NCBI GenBank assembly: GCA_003024785.1
Contig: PUQB01000249.1
Span: 1-64,000 of the forward strand
DNA: 64,000 bases
Source of the DNA: Selaginella tamariscina
Taxonomy: Eukaryota > Streptophyta > Lycopodiopsida > Selaginellales > Selaginellaceae
Direction: 5' to 3'
Below are positions 1 to 9,899 of the stretch, piece by piece. The position numbers and the translations under genes were made by a program. The first letter of the stretch is position 1, and every line of letters begins with the position of its first letter. The notes below the pieces were generated by a model. That model saw nothing but the letters and a program-made list of their open reading frames with translations, had not been told where the DNA came from and ran no database searches.

Positions 1-1512
1 GCAGAGGCCCACTTGCGGCATGAAATCTTTTGAAAACCTTTTACACATTTGCAAAGTCTGTCACCCAACACAAATAACATAATGATTAATTTATTTACTT
101 AACTAAAATTTATATTGGAGGCCTCTAGTTAATGTTGAATGCTAACCCCTAGGTTAACAAGAAACAAAACCTTGCCTTATTCCTTAACTTTTAAACATGC
201 TTTACGACCCTGTCATCAAGCTCACAATAAGCAATTTAAGTCCATCTTAAATGCTTACATCTTTATGTTTCTTTGATTTTCCACCCCCATGTTACAGTAT
301 TATAACTTCATATTTCTACATCCCTTTATTACCCCTTTATAAGGGTCTACTACTATACCTTCCTTGTTAGTATATAGCTACACCAGACTAGGTATGAAAC
401 TTTTATCAAAACCAAGCTCTTTTCTAATACAAAAGTACTATTCATGAAACCCTGTTCTTTGTAAACATGTTAATTTGGCCAAAGGTGATCCTAGAGGTGC
501 ATGGTTGTATACATGTATACAATAAGATCATGTTAACATGAAATTAGCCCATCCATTTAGTGTGTCATTAACATAAATTCATTAATAATAAAAATCAAAT
601 TCAGTCAAATTTGTGACCAAATGTCATAACACTAATATTCAATTTTTGTAACCAACTTTGTACTCTTTCATAACACTGACCAGTTCAGAAACAAGATAAG
701 CTAATATACTTTTCTTTATCAAAATAATGTGGAAACTAGGAAACTCAACCTGTATCTAGTGCCTCAACCGATAATCTTTAGATATCACGTGTCTAAACTG
801 ACTCGTTTCTTTTGTAATCACTCCCCAAATAGCATAATCACTATGTTCATTTAATAATTTCTAACTCCTTATGTATGTAACATTATTATCGAAGATCTTA
901 TTTAATTTGAGCAAATACTATAACAATTGAAATGCTTTTAAATCATTACATATATATATTAAAAAGCTTAAAAAATATAATTTCATTTTGATGTTTTGTT
1001 ATTGTTTCGTTATTTTCATGTTAATTTTATCATCATTAACGACCTAGAACTTAACATTTGGTTTGCTAGAACTTAAAATGAATTAAAACTTGTTTATAAT
1101 AAACTTCAATGCAATAATAGATCTAAGTGATTGTGTTTTTATTATTTTAATTTTAATTTTATCATCATTAACTACCCTAAGCTCATACAAATCATATAAA
1201 TAACTCAAAAAAAATTTAACAAGAAATTAAAAAGATTAGAATTGTTTATCTTTTTTTATGCATCAAATAATAAGTTCTTTGCGCTTCAAGAGTTAAATAT
1301 TCTTTATGTTTGAAATAACCAAATTTGTTAACTTCAAATATAATTATTCTAAAATTACATTTGATGGCCATAATCATTACTTAGTTAAAATAATAAAACT
1401 TAATGACAATATATTTAATTTTATAATAATTTGTTTGTATTTAAGACTAAATATATATATTTACAAAAGAGTAGTTAAAACAACAAATTTCAATCTTAAG
1501 AGGGGCTAAATA
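1..1512 (-). mobile_element. Internal region of Y-type non-coding LTR element (upstream of F-box copy A)
   Basis: AT-rich sequence with no convincing coding potential. It is nearly identical to about 45690-47187 (upstream of copy E), very similar to 25349-26624 (upstream of copy D), and more distantly similar to 39097-41000, the PPT-proximal internal region of element X. That homology is why I read it as the 3' half of the internal region of a minus-strand LTR element. A 67-codon open frame at 1306-1509 recurs unchanged at 46977, but its composition is plain AT-rich DNA and I do not consider it a gene. The LTR that should lie to the left is outside the window. Confidence 0.6.
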
Positions 1513-2128
1513 TGATAAATTTCAGCTGTATATATTGAAAGAAAAGGAAACGTATAAATTAAACGATGAATGGCAAAACTTTAATGCTGCCTTTAAGCAA
1601 AACATGCTCAGACGCGTGCGTGTGCGTGGTGTACATGTACACAATAAGTGCAAGGAGATGGTCAGAATATATCATAAGAATTAATCTTATTAAAGATGGT
1701 GACTCCATGCTCATTAGTTGGAATCGCCTACTTGGTGCTATCGGCGCTTGGAAAGTAAAACAAACTCAATATAATTAATAGTTAGCGATGACAATGATAT
1801 ACTCACCTAATGTGGAAAGAATTACATATATGTTGTTATATATATGACAAATTTTAGGGATATATATATGAAAATTTCGTAAGCACGTCCAATAACATAT
1901 ATTTATATTATCTTGAATAATTAAAGAAAAATTATAATTTATAATTATGTATATTAAACCATGTCCAATACTGTGGCTAATCACATGAATACTTCCTGCA
2001 TTGGCAGCCTCATCAAGTATTGTCTGATTTGTGAAGAAAACGGGACATTGGAGTGACCTCACACAACGTTACTATTATATACATATACATACACACACAT
2101 GTATATATATACATATATATACATGCAA
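1513..2128 (+). other. Conserved block upstream of F-box copy A
   Basis: Begins at ATGATAAATTTCAGC. The same block precedes every F-box copy (7867, 21337, 26625, 47188). Copies B and C have unrelated DNA to its left, so this point is the left edge of the duplicated F-box unit. It holds a GCGTGCGTGTGCGTGG run, the palindrome GTGTACATGTACAC and a TA-rich stretch next to the inverted-repeat arm. No open frame is convincing. It may carry distal promoter sequence; that is inference. Confidence 0.55.
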
Positions 2129-2310
2129 CTCCTTAGTGGTAAAAAGACAGCTAGAAAGAGCCTTACAAAGTAAACTGCCAGTATCAGTTATACGTGCAAC
2201 AACAAAGTGATGGGTTTAACCTTTCATTTGTATAGAGGCTTTCAACCTAATTAATGTGTTAAAAGTTAAGGGTAACCTTAAATCCTTAACAAGAGAATAT
2301 ACTTTGTTTT
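2129..2310 (+). repeat. Left arm of inverted repeat, copy A
   Basis: Starts AACTCCTTAGTGGTAAAA. It matches, as reverse complement and with small indels, the segment ending at 5385 (TTTTACCACTAAGG). Shared stretches include the word CTTACAAAGTAAACTGCCAG against its reverse complement on the right. The arm ends about 50 bp before the F-box ATG, so the proximal promoter or 5' leader lies in it. Confidence 0.75.
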
Positions 2311-2325
2311 ATATAACAAGAGAAT

Positions 2326-2340
2326 CTAGGGTTAGGATTT
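2326..2340 (+). promoter_or_regulatory. Telo-box-like motif, copy A
   Basis: CTAGGGTTAGGATTT, 22 bp before the ATG, is the reverse of the plant telo-box core (AAACCCTAA) with one change. The clean form is present at copies B and C. Telo-boxes are known near transcription starts of many plant genes; a role here is inferred from position and conservation. Confidence 0.45.
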
Positions 2341-2362
2341 AAGTGATTTAGGGCTGGCGACG

Positions 2363-3537
2363 ATGTGGACGGAATTGCCTTTGGAGGTGCTGACTTACAT
2401 TCTGGAAAAGATAAGTGATTTCGATCTGAGCACATTCTTGGCTGCCTCAGCAGTGTGCAAGCATTGGAGATGCACCTCTAGCTTGGTAAGTTCAATCTCT
2501 TTAGAAACCTACCTTGTCAATTGCAAGAAGCACCACAACGACTGCTTCAAGTGCTCCTGCTTTAGCGATTGCATCCAGAGTGTCCTTGCTCGTTCTAAAT
2601 CCGTCTCCAAGCTGAGGATCGATTTCGATTTAATCATCGACCGGTCTATAGTGTGTGACGTACTGGGCAAATGTAATTGGCTAGGCACTCTTGAAGAACT
2701 TCACATGAGATTTGGGAAGGTCCGGAGCTGCAGTAACCAGTTCACTCTGTCTCTTGATTTTGACTGGATACCTCAGGATTTAATCTTGACCAGTTTGAAG
2801 AGCCTCGCTATTATTACTGGGTACATTTCGAATGAAGCAATTCAGTTGCTAATGCGAGTACTTAAGTCTCAGTTGTGATGACTGGCATCCAACACCTGTT
2901 GTTATAAATGCACCAGCGAGCGTGGTAAGGATGGAGCTGACTTTCACTTTTGCTGGAAACCTTTTGGTAAATGCAGCTGGGGTTAAAGACATGTTCATTG
3001 ACGCCATATGGGTGGAACTCGAAACTCCTCTTCTTGAGGAGCTTACCCTTCATTTCGGAACACAGATTATGAGGAGTTCTCCAGCTGTTCGAAGATTGCA
3101 CATGTGCCTTAACGAAGACTGTTCAGACAATAACATAGTAAGCACTCTGAGTTCCTGTGTCGCCTTGTCAGGGATTAAGACCCTCTGCATAAGTCCTGGT
3201 TTGACTGATTGGGATTCGGATTCCGATGAAGACACTTATATAGAGAATTCTCGGACGTTCTTTGATGTTATGAGCAAGCTAACGGAGCTGGAGGAACTAG
3301 AGCTTAATTTCAACATGGTTATGCAGGTGCTGTTCCTAGAGGCTATATGTAAATGTTTTTAACTGTGTTTTGTTCTTCTTGCAGTTATCACCTGAAGGGA
3401 ATGAGGTGACAGTGTTCCTTCCAAAACTGAAGACACTGGCATTCGATTGCTCCGGTTGTGTACTAGATTACAAATACTACTTTGCTGAGAGGGAGGATTC
3501 TTTGCTAGAGAAGTTCGGACTGCTTGGGAGTACTTGA
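2363..3537 (+). pseudogene. F-box/LRR-like gene, copy A (one frame break)
   Basis: Starts ATGTGGACGGAATTGCC. Residues 4-36 form an F-box (LPLEVLTYIL, then AASAVCKHWR), the part that binds SKP1 in SCF ubiquitin ligases; the rest has leucine-rich segments such as LEELHM and LEELELNF that would bind a target. Relative to copies B and C about 17 bp is missing near 2853, which shifts the frame to a stop at 2876-2878. The original frame resumes from about 2922 and runs to a GT-AG intron at 3327-3384 (58 bp, phase 0). Exon 2 ends at 3537 after a further one-base loss near 3515 compared with copy D. The family assignment is solid. No target can be named. A truncated F-box-only product remains possible. 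Confidence 0.8.
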
Positions 3538-5179
3538 AGTCTGTGACGCCACGTGCTCAAGTGGTGATTAGAAATGAGCATTGTTCAAGCCTCACAAAGA
3601 AGGTTGATCTACTACAACATACAGAATAATCCCATGTACTTAAACGCTATATATGTATTCTTATTTTGCTGGTACTCCCGTAGAACATCTAGTACTGGTT
3701 CCCTTGCACAACATGCCTGATTAATGTTTTTGAGTTCCCAAGCGATGTTGATTGGAAAAAATGCATTATTATTTTAAGTATATTTAACGTTGAATATATT
3801 CATAAAGACGGATTTAAATTTTATTTACGGACAAATATTTTTTAATATTACTTCGGCCGTTTGCATTCATGTGGTGTTGAACTTGGTCCTTCGATTTACT
3901 GTGTGCTTGTTAGTCATTTATTATCCATGAACTTTAAATTTAATAGAGTTTTATGTTTAGTATATATATATATATATTTATTTAAGTATTTTGCTAGAAA
4001 CTATGCATTAGATTAATACAATCATGATAGCAAAGATCCATACCATACACATGTACATGTACCTTACCATCGTATGCACATATTTATATTAATGTATGTA
4101 TTTTATACATGCAATCAGTAAATCTAATGTACACGTACAGAGAAATAAACCTTTATTAATATTATTGATCTGTAAACTCTACGATGTTGTGTTCTGCATT
4201 ACCTGCACATATGAGTGTGTGTGTCTGTATGCTTATATAAGCATGTATAGTGTGTGTATGTGTGTCTGTGTTGCAACACACGTAACTGTATATATCACCC
4301 GTTGATGTCTGCAACTGTGTCTGTATGTGTATCCTATCTATGCAAAACATACACATTCTTCTCTTTATAGATTGTAGTTATAGCGACATATATGCCACTC
4401 TTCTATACACGTGCATGTGTAAGCGTGTGCAGATACATGTATGATCGTGTGTATTACCTGTAGAATTTGAAGGCGTGGTACTGGAAAATATATCTATATT
4501 ACTGCTTGTTACAATTGGAAAAGTATTGGATTAGATTTTTAATTACCACTATTAAATAATATATTCTTATATTCTATCGTAAGATTATTTTCATTATTAT
4601 GTGTGTTTACGTGTTCTTATAACAGTTGCGAATAATTTGCAACATTCAAATTTCGATTGAACACACACACACACATATATATATGCCATAGGTTGTGTGT
4701 GTGCGTGCGTGTGTTTTATAGCTATTAAATGGCACGGTTAAGTTACAAAACTTTCATCTTAAGCTCGCAATTATGCATAAGATATGTTTTTCCCCTTTTT
4801 TTTCTCCTGTAGCTTTGAAGAGTCAACCTCTAATAAGATGGATAAGCACACACATGTCTATATATTCTCAGTTTTAATTTTTCAGAAGACGTGGTTTGAC
4901 TGAACTTCACACTGTTAACACTTTAAACAGGTGTTTAAGGGTTCAATCTTTACATATAATTATGTATTTTATTTGAGTACTTTTTCAATAAAACTGCTCT
5001 CTTTATTTGTAAGAAAAAAAAATAAAACTAAAAAAGTTTCTCACAAATTTACCCTGGTCTGTTATTCATGTTCCGAGTATGGAGCAAAATAACAATACAT
5101 TCTGGAGTTTGCAATATTTATCAGGAAACCCACGATGAACACGTTAAAGAACATAAGCTAATAAGTAATAATGTGCAGT
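3538..5179 (+). other. Conserved non-coding block downstream of F-box copy A
   Basis: About 1.6 kb repeated after copies C (23446-25098), D (28783-30344) and E (49230-50864), and in part after B (10150-10634). It contains TG/AC microsatellites (for example 4201-4270 and 4660-4710, where ACACAC and GTGTGT tracts face each other) and T-rich stretches. No frame is conserved between copies beyond what recent duplication explains. It may contain the 3' UTR and polyadenylation region; I see no second gene. Confidence 0.5.
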
Positions 5180-5385
5180 GAAGGATACAAAGAAAGCATA
5201 TTCTCTTATTAAGGATTTAAGGTATATTAGGTTTGTTATCTTTACCCTTAACTTTTAACACATTCCAAAGGGGAATACAAATGAAAGGTTAGCCCATCAC
5301 TTTGCTGAAGCATTAGTTGCACGTATCCCTGATACTGGCAGTTTACTTTGTAAGGCACTTTCTACCTCTCATTTTACCACTAAGG
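5180..5385 (-). repeat. Right arm of inverted repeat, copy A
   Basis: Reverse complement of 2129-2310 with small indels. It runs from GAAGGATACAAAGAAAGC to TTTTACCACTAAGG. The distance between arms is about 2.9 kb and the F-box gene lies between them. Outside the arm, A continues GTACTTCAATGC as C does, while D and E continue directly to TTTCCACCCC. Confidence 0.75.
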
Positions 5386-5723
5386 GTACTTCAATGCTTT
5401 CCACCCCACTTACCATTTGTTGCAACCTCCTAGGCTGTAATTGTCCACAAACCCGTAATTGTCCATGGTAGGTCACCCCACCTACCTTTTCTTATAACCC
5501 CTAGGTTATAATTGTCCATTTGTCTATGGTAGGCCTTAGGTTGTGATTGTTCACACAATGGGCACTTTAGCCCACGATTGGGTCCAACATGGAGGTCTCA
5601 CGGTCACAATGAGCTCTCGCATGGAGGTTCTCGTCGTGATAGTGGACACCATAGCCCACTCTAAATCCCTTAGAATGACTATTTCCCAAACCCCAAAGGA
5701 TAACTTGAGTAAACTTCTAGGAC
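5386..5723 (-). mobile_element. Partial Y-type LTR after copy A
   Basis: Homologous to 30564-30830 and 51074-51340. It contains an imperfect direct repeat of roughly 60 bp with the words CCCACTTACC, CCCCTAGG and GTCCATGG. From about 5660 it aligns with the shared LTR family (CCCTTAGAATGACT). It is cut at 5723 by an X-type LTR: AGGAC just before the cut is followed in copy D by TTCACC, showing the uninterrupted site. Confidence 0.6.
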
Positions 5724-7365
5724 TGTCAAAGTTTTAACCCAAAGGGCTAACATGTGGCAACACATGGCTGCCAAGTGACTATTCGGCATCATCACCCTAT
5801 GTGAGCAACGCTAAGTCTTCCAAGATAACCCCAAGAGTTTGATTCATGGGCCCAATTAGGCAAAGGACTTAGAGTTCTACCCTAAGTCCCCTAGAATGAC
5901 CATCCCTAAACCTTAGAGGATAACCCGAGTAAACTTTAGGATCCTATCCCAGTAGACCTAGATAGGCTCATGCCCTAACCCACAAAGGAGATGTGTCTCA
6001 CACATACCCATGTGACAGAGCTAAGGCATCGTCACTTACCCCTTGAGGAATCACCTTCATCCGGGAGTACAACCCCTTTAGGGTGACAAGGGGTACCTTG
6101 AACCACGACTAACCCTTAAGGGTTTGAGTGGCCAAGTCATACCTTAGACCTAGGGCTAGTACTTAGTGAGGACACGAGTGTGCGCCATAGGTGGACACGA
6201 GAGTTTTGCTAAGTAAACTCCCTAAGGCTAGGTTTGGATAACCCTAAGTACATGACCTTGTGAGTGCTTCACGAAAAGGCTCTTGATAACAAGCTTAAGT
6301 TATTAACCCCTGGATTCCAAGGAAGACACATCCCTAGCCAAGTGTGCCTAAGCACACCTGGTTATGAGACCTAACCTCCCTCACAACCCTCTATTGTGCC
6401 TCCCTAACTTCCAGACGACATGGGTACATCTCACCTTCGGGGTAGCTTACCCTTAACGTTGGCAAATCCATGCTTGGGAGGTTTTGTTGGGATGCATGTT
6501 CCAAGAAGCAGAGGTTGAGGCTTGTCTCCAGCCTCCTCTTCCATATCAAGCTAGGAGCAACACTCACAACTAACTAGGACACATTCGTGTCCTTGTCCAA
6601 CTGTGGTTGTGGGTTCTTGATTGATAGGGTTTCCTTACCGGGTCTTGAGGGATAATTGAGGGGTTCTAGAGTTGACATTTAGGAGCCACGTTTGTGGCAC
6701 TTGGTGCAACTCTCGAATCTAAGGGCTATGGCATGATAGCCCACATCGGGGAAGGCAGTTTCACATAAAGATGTGACACTGGGCTAAACGTCACATAATA
6801 CAATGCCCGAGGCACACTCTTTGGGGTTGTGTCATGGGCTTGTCGCCAAGGGGTTGGATACTCTAACAAACAGACATGCTTGTGCTCGCAATAGGGTGCT
6901 AAGCCTTGGGCATTTGCTCACCTTGATAACACAAGCTAGAGCTTGCACTGGGAGAAGAGTAACGAGCTCAGTCATGAACCCAGGAACCCTCACTCCTACA
7001 TACTCTATCTACCTTATTTATGTGACAAAGTCCCCCCCTCTTTTCTTGTATGTGTAAGTGGGCTGACACTAAATTAGCTAGCCCCTTATTAAGTTAATGA
7101 GAGTGTTTAACTTAGCCTAACTCTAACCTAAAACCCTACCCAAGGGGGTGGGGGTTTTTAGGGCGTGGGTTAGGGTAACCCTAGGGTTAGGTCAACCCTA
7201 ACCCTATTTAACATGCCAAAATCATCTTACTAGGACGTCAAAATTAAGGGTCAGTTTTCTTGCTACCTTCACTTAAAGTTTCTTGCGACATCTAAAGATA
7301 GTCGGCCAGACTACCCCTAAACACATGAGTGCACTAAGCGGAGCTGTTTCTCACTACATTTAGGG
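5724..7365 (-). mobile_element. X-type LTR, nearly complete, internal region absent
   Basis: Starts TGTCAAAGTTTTAACCC like the X LTR at 42727 and follows that LTR for about 1.64 kb (CCCTAAGTCCCCTAGAATGA, then telomere-like CCCTA runs near 7130-7210, then TTTCTCACTACATTTAGGG). It lacks the last ~75 bp ending in ATGACA. It is read as a truncated or solo LTR inserted in the Y LTR. A target duplication cannot be confirmed because the right edge is missing. Confidence 0.65.
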
Positions 7366-7866
7366 TATACAAATTATTTAACTAATTTGTATAAATTTTA
7401 ACACATTAAAACTGAACAAATGGTCTAGTTCCACTTCGTGATAGCAAAGACCATGGTATATATTACTTTAACCTAATACCTCTTATAGTGTATATCATAA
7501 AGCACATATCATACATATTGGCCTACGTGAGTCAAATTGTGTACACACATACATTTATATTTACTCTTAAAAATTTTCAGGCATTTCAAATTATTTTAAG
7601 ATAAAAATGTATAATTAATTTGTTTTTACTATATTTTAGCTTTAAAATTCAACTAGTTAAATATTTATATTGCAATATAATATAATTATTTTTTGAAATT
7701 AAGTCATTTCTTAACATTTATTATTATGATATTTTTAACATTTAACACTTAATGAATTTCATTTAATTTCGTTCCAAATATGTTATGAAATAAATATATA
7801 TCTTTAATTAAGTATTATATATTTTTCAAGGGTATATATGTAAATATAAATTCTCTATATGTAAAT
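7366..7866. other. AT-rich spacer, nothing recognised
   Basis: Between the truncated X-type LTR and the F-box B unit. Very AT-rich, with no coding frame, RNA gene or repeat boundary that I can support. Confidence 0.5.
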
Positions 7867-8390
7867 ATGATAAATTTCAGCCATCTATATTGAAAGAAAA
7901 TAAAATGTATAAATTACAAAATGATTGGCAAACTTTATTGAAAACGCTGCCTTTAAGCAAAACATGCTCAGGTGCGTGCGTGTGCGTGGTGTACATGTAC
8001 ACATCTATATATGTGTCACTCTTTTTAAGCAGGATGTCTGTGTTATCACCGCTTGGGAAGTAAAACAAACTTAATATAATTAATAGTTAGTGCTGACAAT
8101 ACCTAATGCGGAAATAATTACACATATGTTATGACAAAGTTTAAGGATATATATGTCCAATAACATATATTTATATTATCTTGAATAAATAAATAATTTA
8201 TAATTATGTATATTAAACCATGCCCAATACTGTGACTAATCACATGAATACTTCCTGCATTGGCAGCCTCATCAAGTATTGTCTGATTTGTGAAGAAAAC
8301 GGGCAAACCATACATTGAGTGACCTCACACAACGTTACTATATACGTCAATATATACAACACATGTATATATATACATATATATACATGC
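7867..8390 (+). other. Conserved block upstream of F-box copy B
   Basis: Diverged and shortened version of 1513-2128. It starts ATGATAAATTTCAGC and keeps the GTGTACATGTACAC palindrome, the CTTCCTGCATTGGCAGCC segment and the TA-rich stretch before the inverted-repeat arm. Confidence 0.55.
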
Positions 8391-8490
8391 AACTCCTTAG
8401 TGGTAAAAAGACAGCTAGAAAGAGCCTTACAAAGTAAACTGCCAGTATCAGTGATACGGAGGCTTTCAACCTAATTAATGTGCTAAAAGT
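8391..8490 (+). repeat. Left inverted-repeat arm, copy B (truncated)
   Basis: First ~100 bp of the arm (AACTCCTTAGTGGTAAAAAG through CTAATTAATGTGCTAAAAG), then unrelated sequence. B has no right arm, because its downstream block stops matching the other copies at about 10634. Confidence 0.65.
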
Positions 8491-8529
8491 TCCATGACAT
8501 TATGACAAAATACCATGCGTGCGTGCCGG

Positions 8530-8531
<2 letters not shown>

Positions 8532-8566
<35 letters not shown>

Positions 8567-8569
8567 GTG
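8532..8569 (+). repeat. GA microsatellite
   Basis: Run of AG/GA dinucleotides interrupted by one T (GAGATAGAGAG) about 140 bp upstream of the F-box B start. No other copy has it. Confidence 0.9.
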
Positions 8570-8630
8570 AGCTCATATATATGTGCACATTTCAGTAAGT
8601 CATATAACACCACTGTAGATATTGGACATA

Positions 8631-8660
8631 GAAAGTATATTCTCTTGTTAAGGATTTAAG
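8631..8660 (-). repeat. Arm segment in reversed orientation upstream of copy B
   Basis: GAAAGTATATTCTCTTGTTA followed by AGGATTTAAG is the reverse complement of the arm end found directly upstream of A, C, D and E (CTTAACAAGAGAATATACTT). In B this 30-bp piece has the orientation normally seen in the right arm, yet it lies just before the gene. Confidence 0.6.
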
Positions 8661-8670
8661 CGGTTCAAAT

Positions 8671-8685
8671 CTAGGGTTAGGGTTT
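8671..8685 (+). promoter_or_regulatory. Telo-box motif, copy B
   Basis: CTAGGGTTAGGGTTT, 22 bp before the ATG; an exact telo-box on the reverse strand (AAACCCTAACCC). It is shared in position with all other copies. Confidence 0.5.
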
Positions 8686-8707
8686 AAGTGATTTAGGACT
8701 GGCGACG

Positions 8708-9899
8708 ATGTGGACGGAATTGCCTTTGGAAGTGCTGACTTACATTCTGGAAAAGATAGCTGATCTCGATCTGAACACATTCTTGGCTGCCTCAGCAGTG
8801 TGCAGGCATTGGAGATGCAGTTCTAGCTGGGTAAGCTCAATCTCTTTCACAACCGACCATCGCTGCTGCGATTGCTGCTTCACCGATTGCATCAAGAGTG
8901 TCCTTGCTCGTTCCAAATCCGTCTCCAAGCTGAGGATCGATGTCGATTCAGTCATTGACCGGTCTACAGTGTGTGATGTACTAGGCAAATGTAATTGGCT
9001 AGGCACTCTTAAAGAGCTCCACATGGGATTTGGGTATCTAGAGGAGGTATGGCAAGTCCTCCGGAGCTGCAGTAGCTTGTCCGTTCTGTCTCTTGATCTC
9101 TACTGGATAGAGACTTGGCATGTACCTCAGGATTTAATCTTGACGAGTTTGAAGAGCCTCACTATTACTCGGTACATTTCGAATGAAGCAATTCAGTTGC
9201 TAATGGAGCGGGTTGTTAACCTCGAGTACTTAAGTCTCAGTTGTGATGACTGGCATCCAACACCTGTTGTTATAAATGCACCAGCGAGCGTGGTAAGGAT
9301 GGAGCTGACTTTCACTTTGGCTGGAAAGCTTTTGGTAAATGCAGCTGGGGTTAAAGACATGTTCATTGACGCCTTACGGGTGGAACTCGAAACTCCTCTT
9401 CTTGAGGAGCTTACCCTTCATTTCGGAACACAGATTATGAGGAGTTCTCCAGCTGTTCGAAGATTGCACATGTGCCTTAACGAAGACTGTTCAGACAATA
9501 ACATAGTAAGCACTCTGAGTTCCTGTTTCGCCTTGTCAGGGATCAAGACTCTCCGCATAAGTCCTGGTTTGACTGATTGGGATTCTGAGGAAGACAAGTA
9601 CATAGAGAATTCTCGGACGTTCTTTGATGTTATGAGCAAACTAACGGAGCTGGAAGAACTAGAGCTTAATTTCAACATGGTTATGCAGGTGCTGTTCCTA
9701 GAGGCTATATGTAAATGTTTTTAACTGTGTTTTGTTCTTCTTGCAGTTATCACCTGAAGGGAATGAGGTGACAGTGTTCCTTCCAAAACTGAAGACACTG
9801 GCATTCGATTGCTCCGGTTGTGTACTAGATTACAATAGCTACTTTGCTAAGAGGGAGGATTCTTTGCTAGAGAAGTTCGGACTGCTTGGGAGTACTTGA
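8708..9899 (+). CDS. F-box/LRR-like protein, copy B (intact reading frame)
   Basis: Exon 1 is 8708-9688 (327 codons). A 58-bp GT-AG phase-0 intron follows at 9689-9746, ending TTCTTCTTGCAG. Exon 2 is 9747-9899, stop TGA, giving 377 residues. The F-box is at residues 4-36 (LPLEVLTYILEKI, VCRHWR) and would dock on SKP1 of an SCF E3 ligase. Leucine-rich stretches follow, such as LKELHMGF, LSVLSLDLYW and LEYLSLSCDDW, plus an acidic loop before LTELEELELNF. The C-terminus ends EKFGLLGST because one C is missing relative to copy D, whose frame continues 35 codons longer. It lacks the 51-bp insert of copy C and part of the CKKHH segment. This is the most gene-like copy and the one outside the Y context. 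Substrate unknown. Confidence 0.8.

Noticed and set aside
1306..1509. 67-codon frame, identical at 46977
   Set aside because: Identity follows from duplication of the whole Y internal region; the corresponding stretch in copy D lacks an equivalent and the composition is generic AT-rich.
1566..1778. 70-codon frame in the block upstream of the F-box, repeated near 26680 and 47206
   Set aside because: Start and end differ among copies and it is absent in B and C; not conserved as protein.
1775..2062. Minus-strand frame repeated upstream of every F-box copy (PVFFTNQTILDEAANAG)
   Set aside because: Shared because the DNA is duplicated. The ends and downstream residues vary by indels among copies and there is no recognisable domain. 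Possible small antisense peptide, but unsupported.
6803..7057. 84-codon frame in the X-type LTR
   Set aside because: Lies inside an LTR; equivalent frames in the other LTR copies are broken or on other frames.
7130..7215. Telomere-like CCCTA/TTAGGG clusters (also ~20100, 32600, 44200, 53100)
   Set aside because: Considered interstitial telomere repeats, but they recur at a fixed position in the X/Y/Z LTR and are irregular, so they are part of the LTR.
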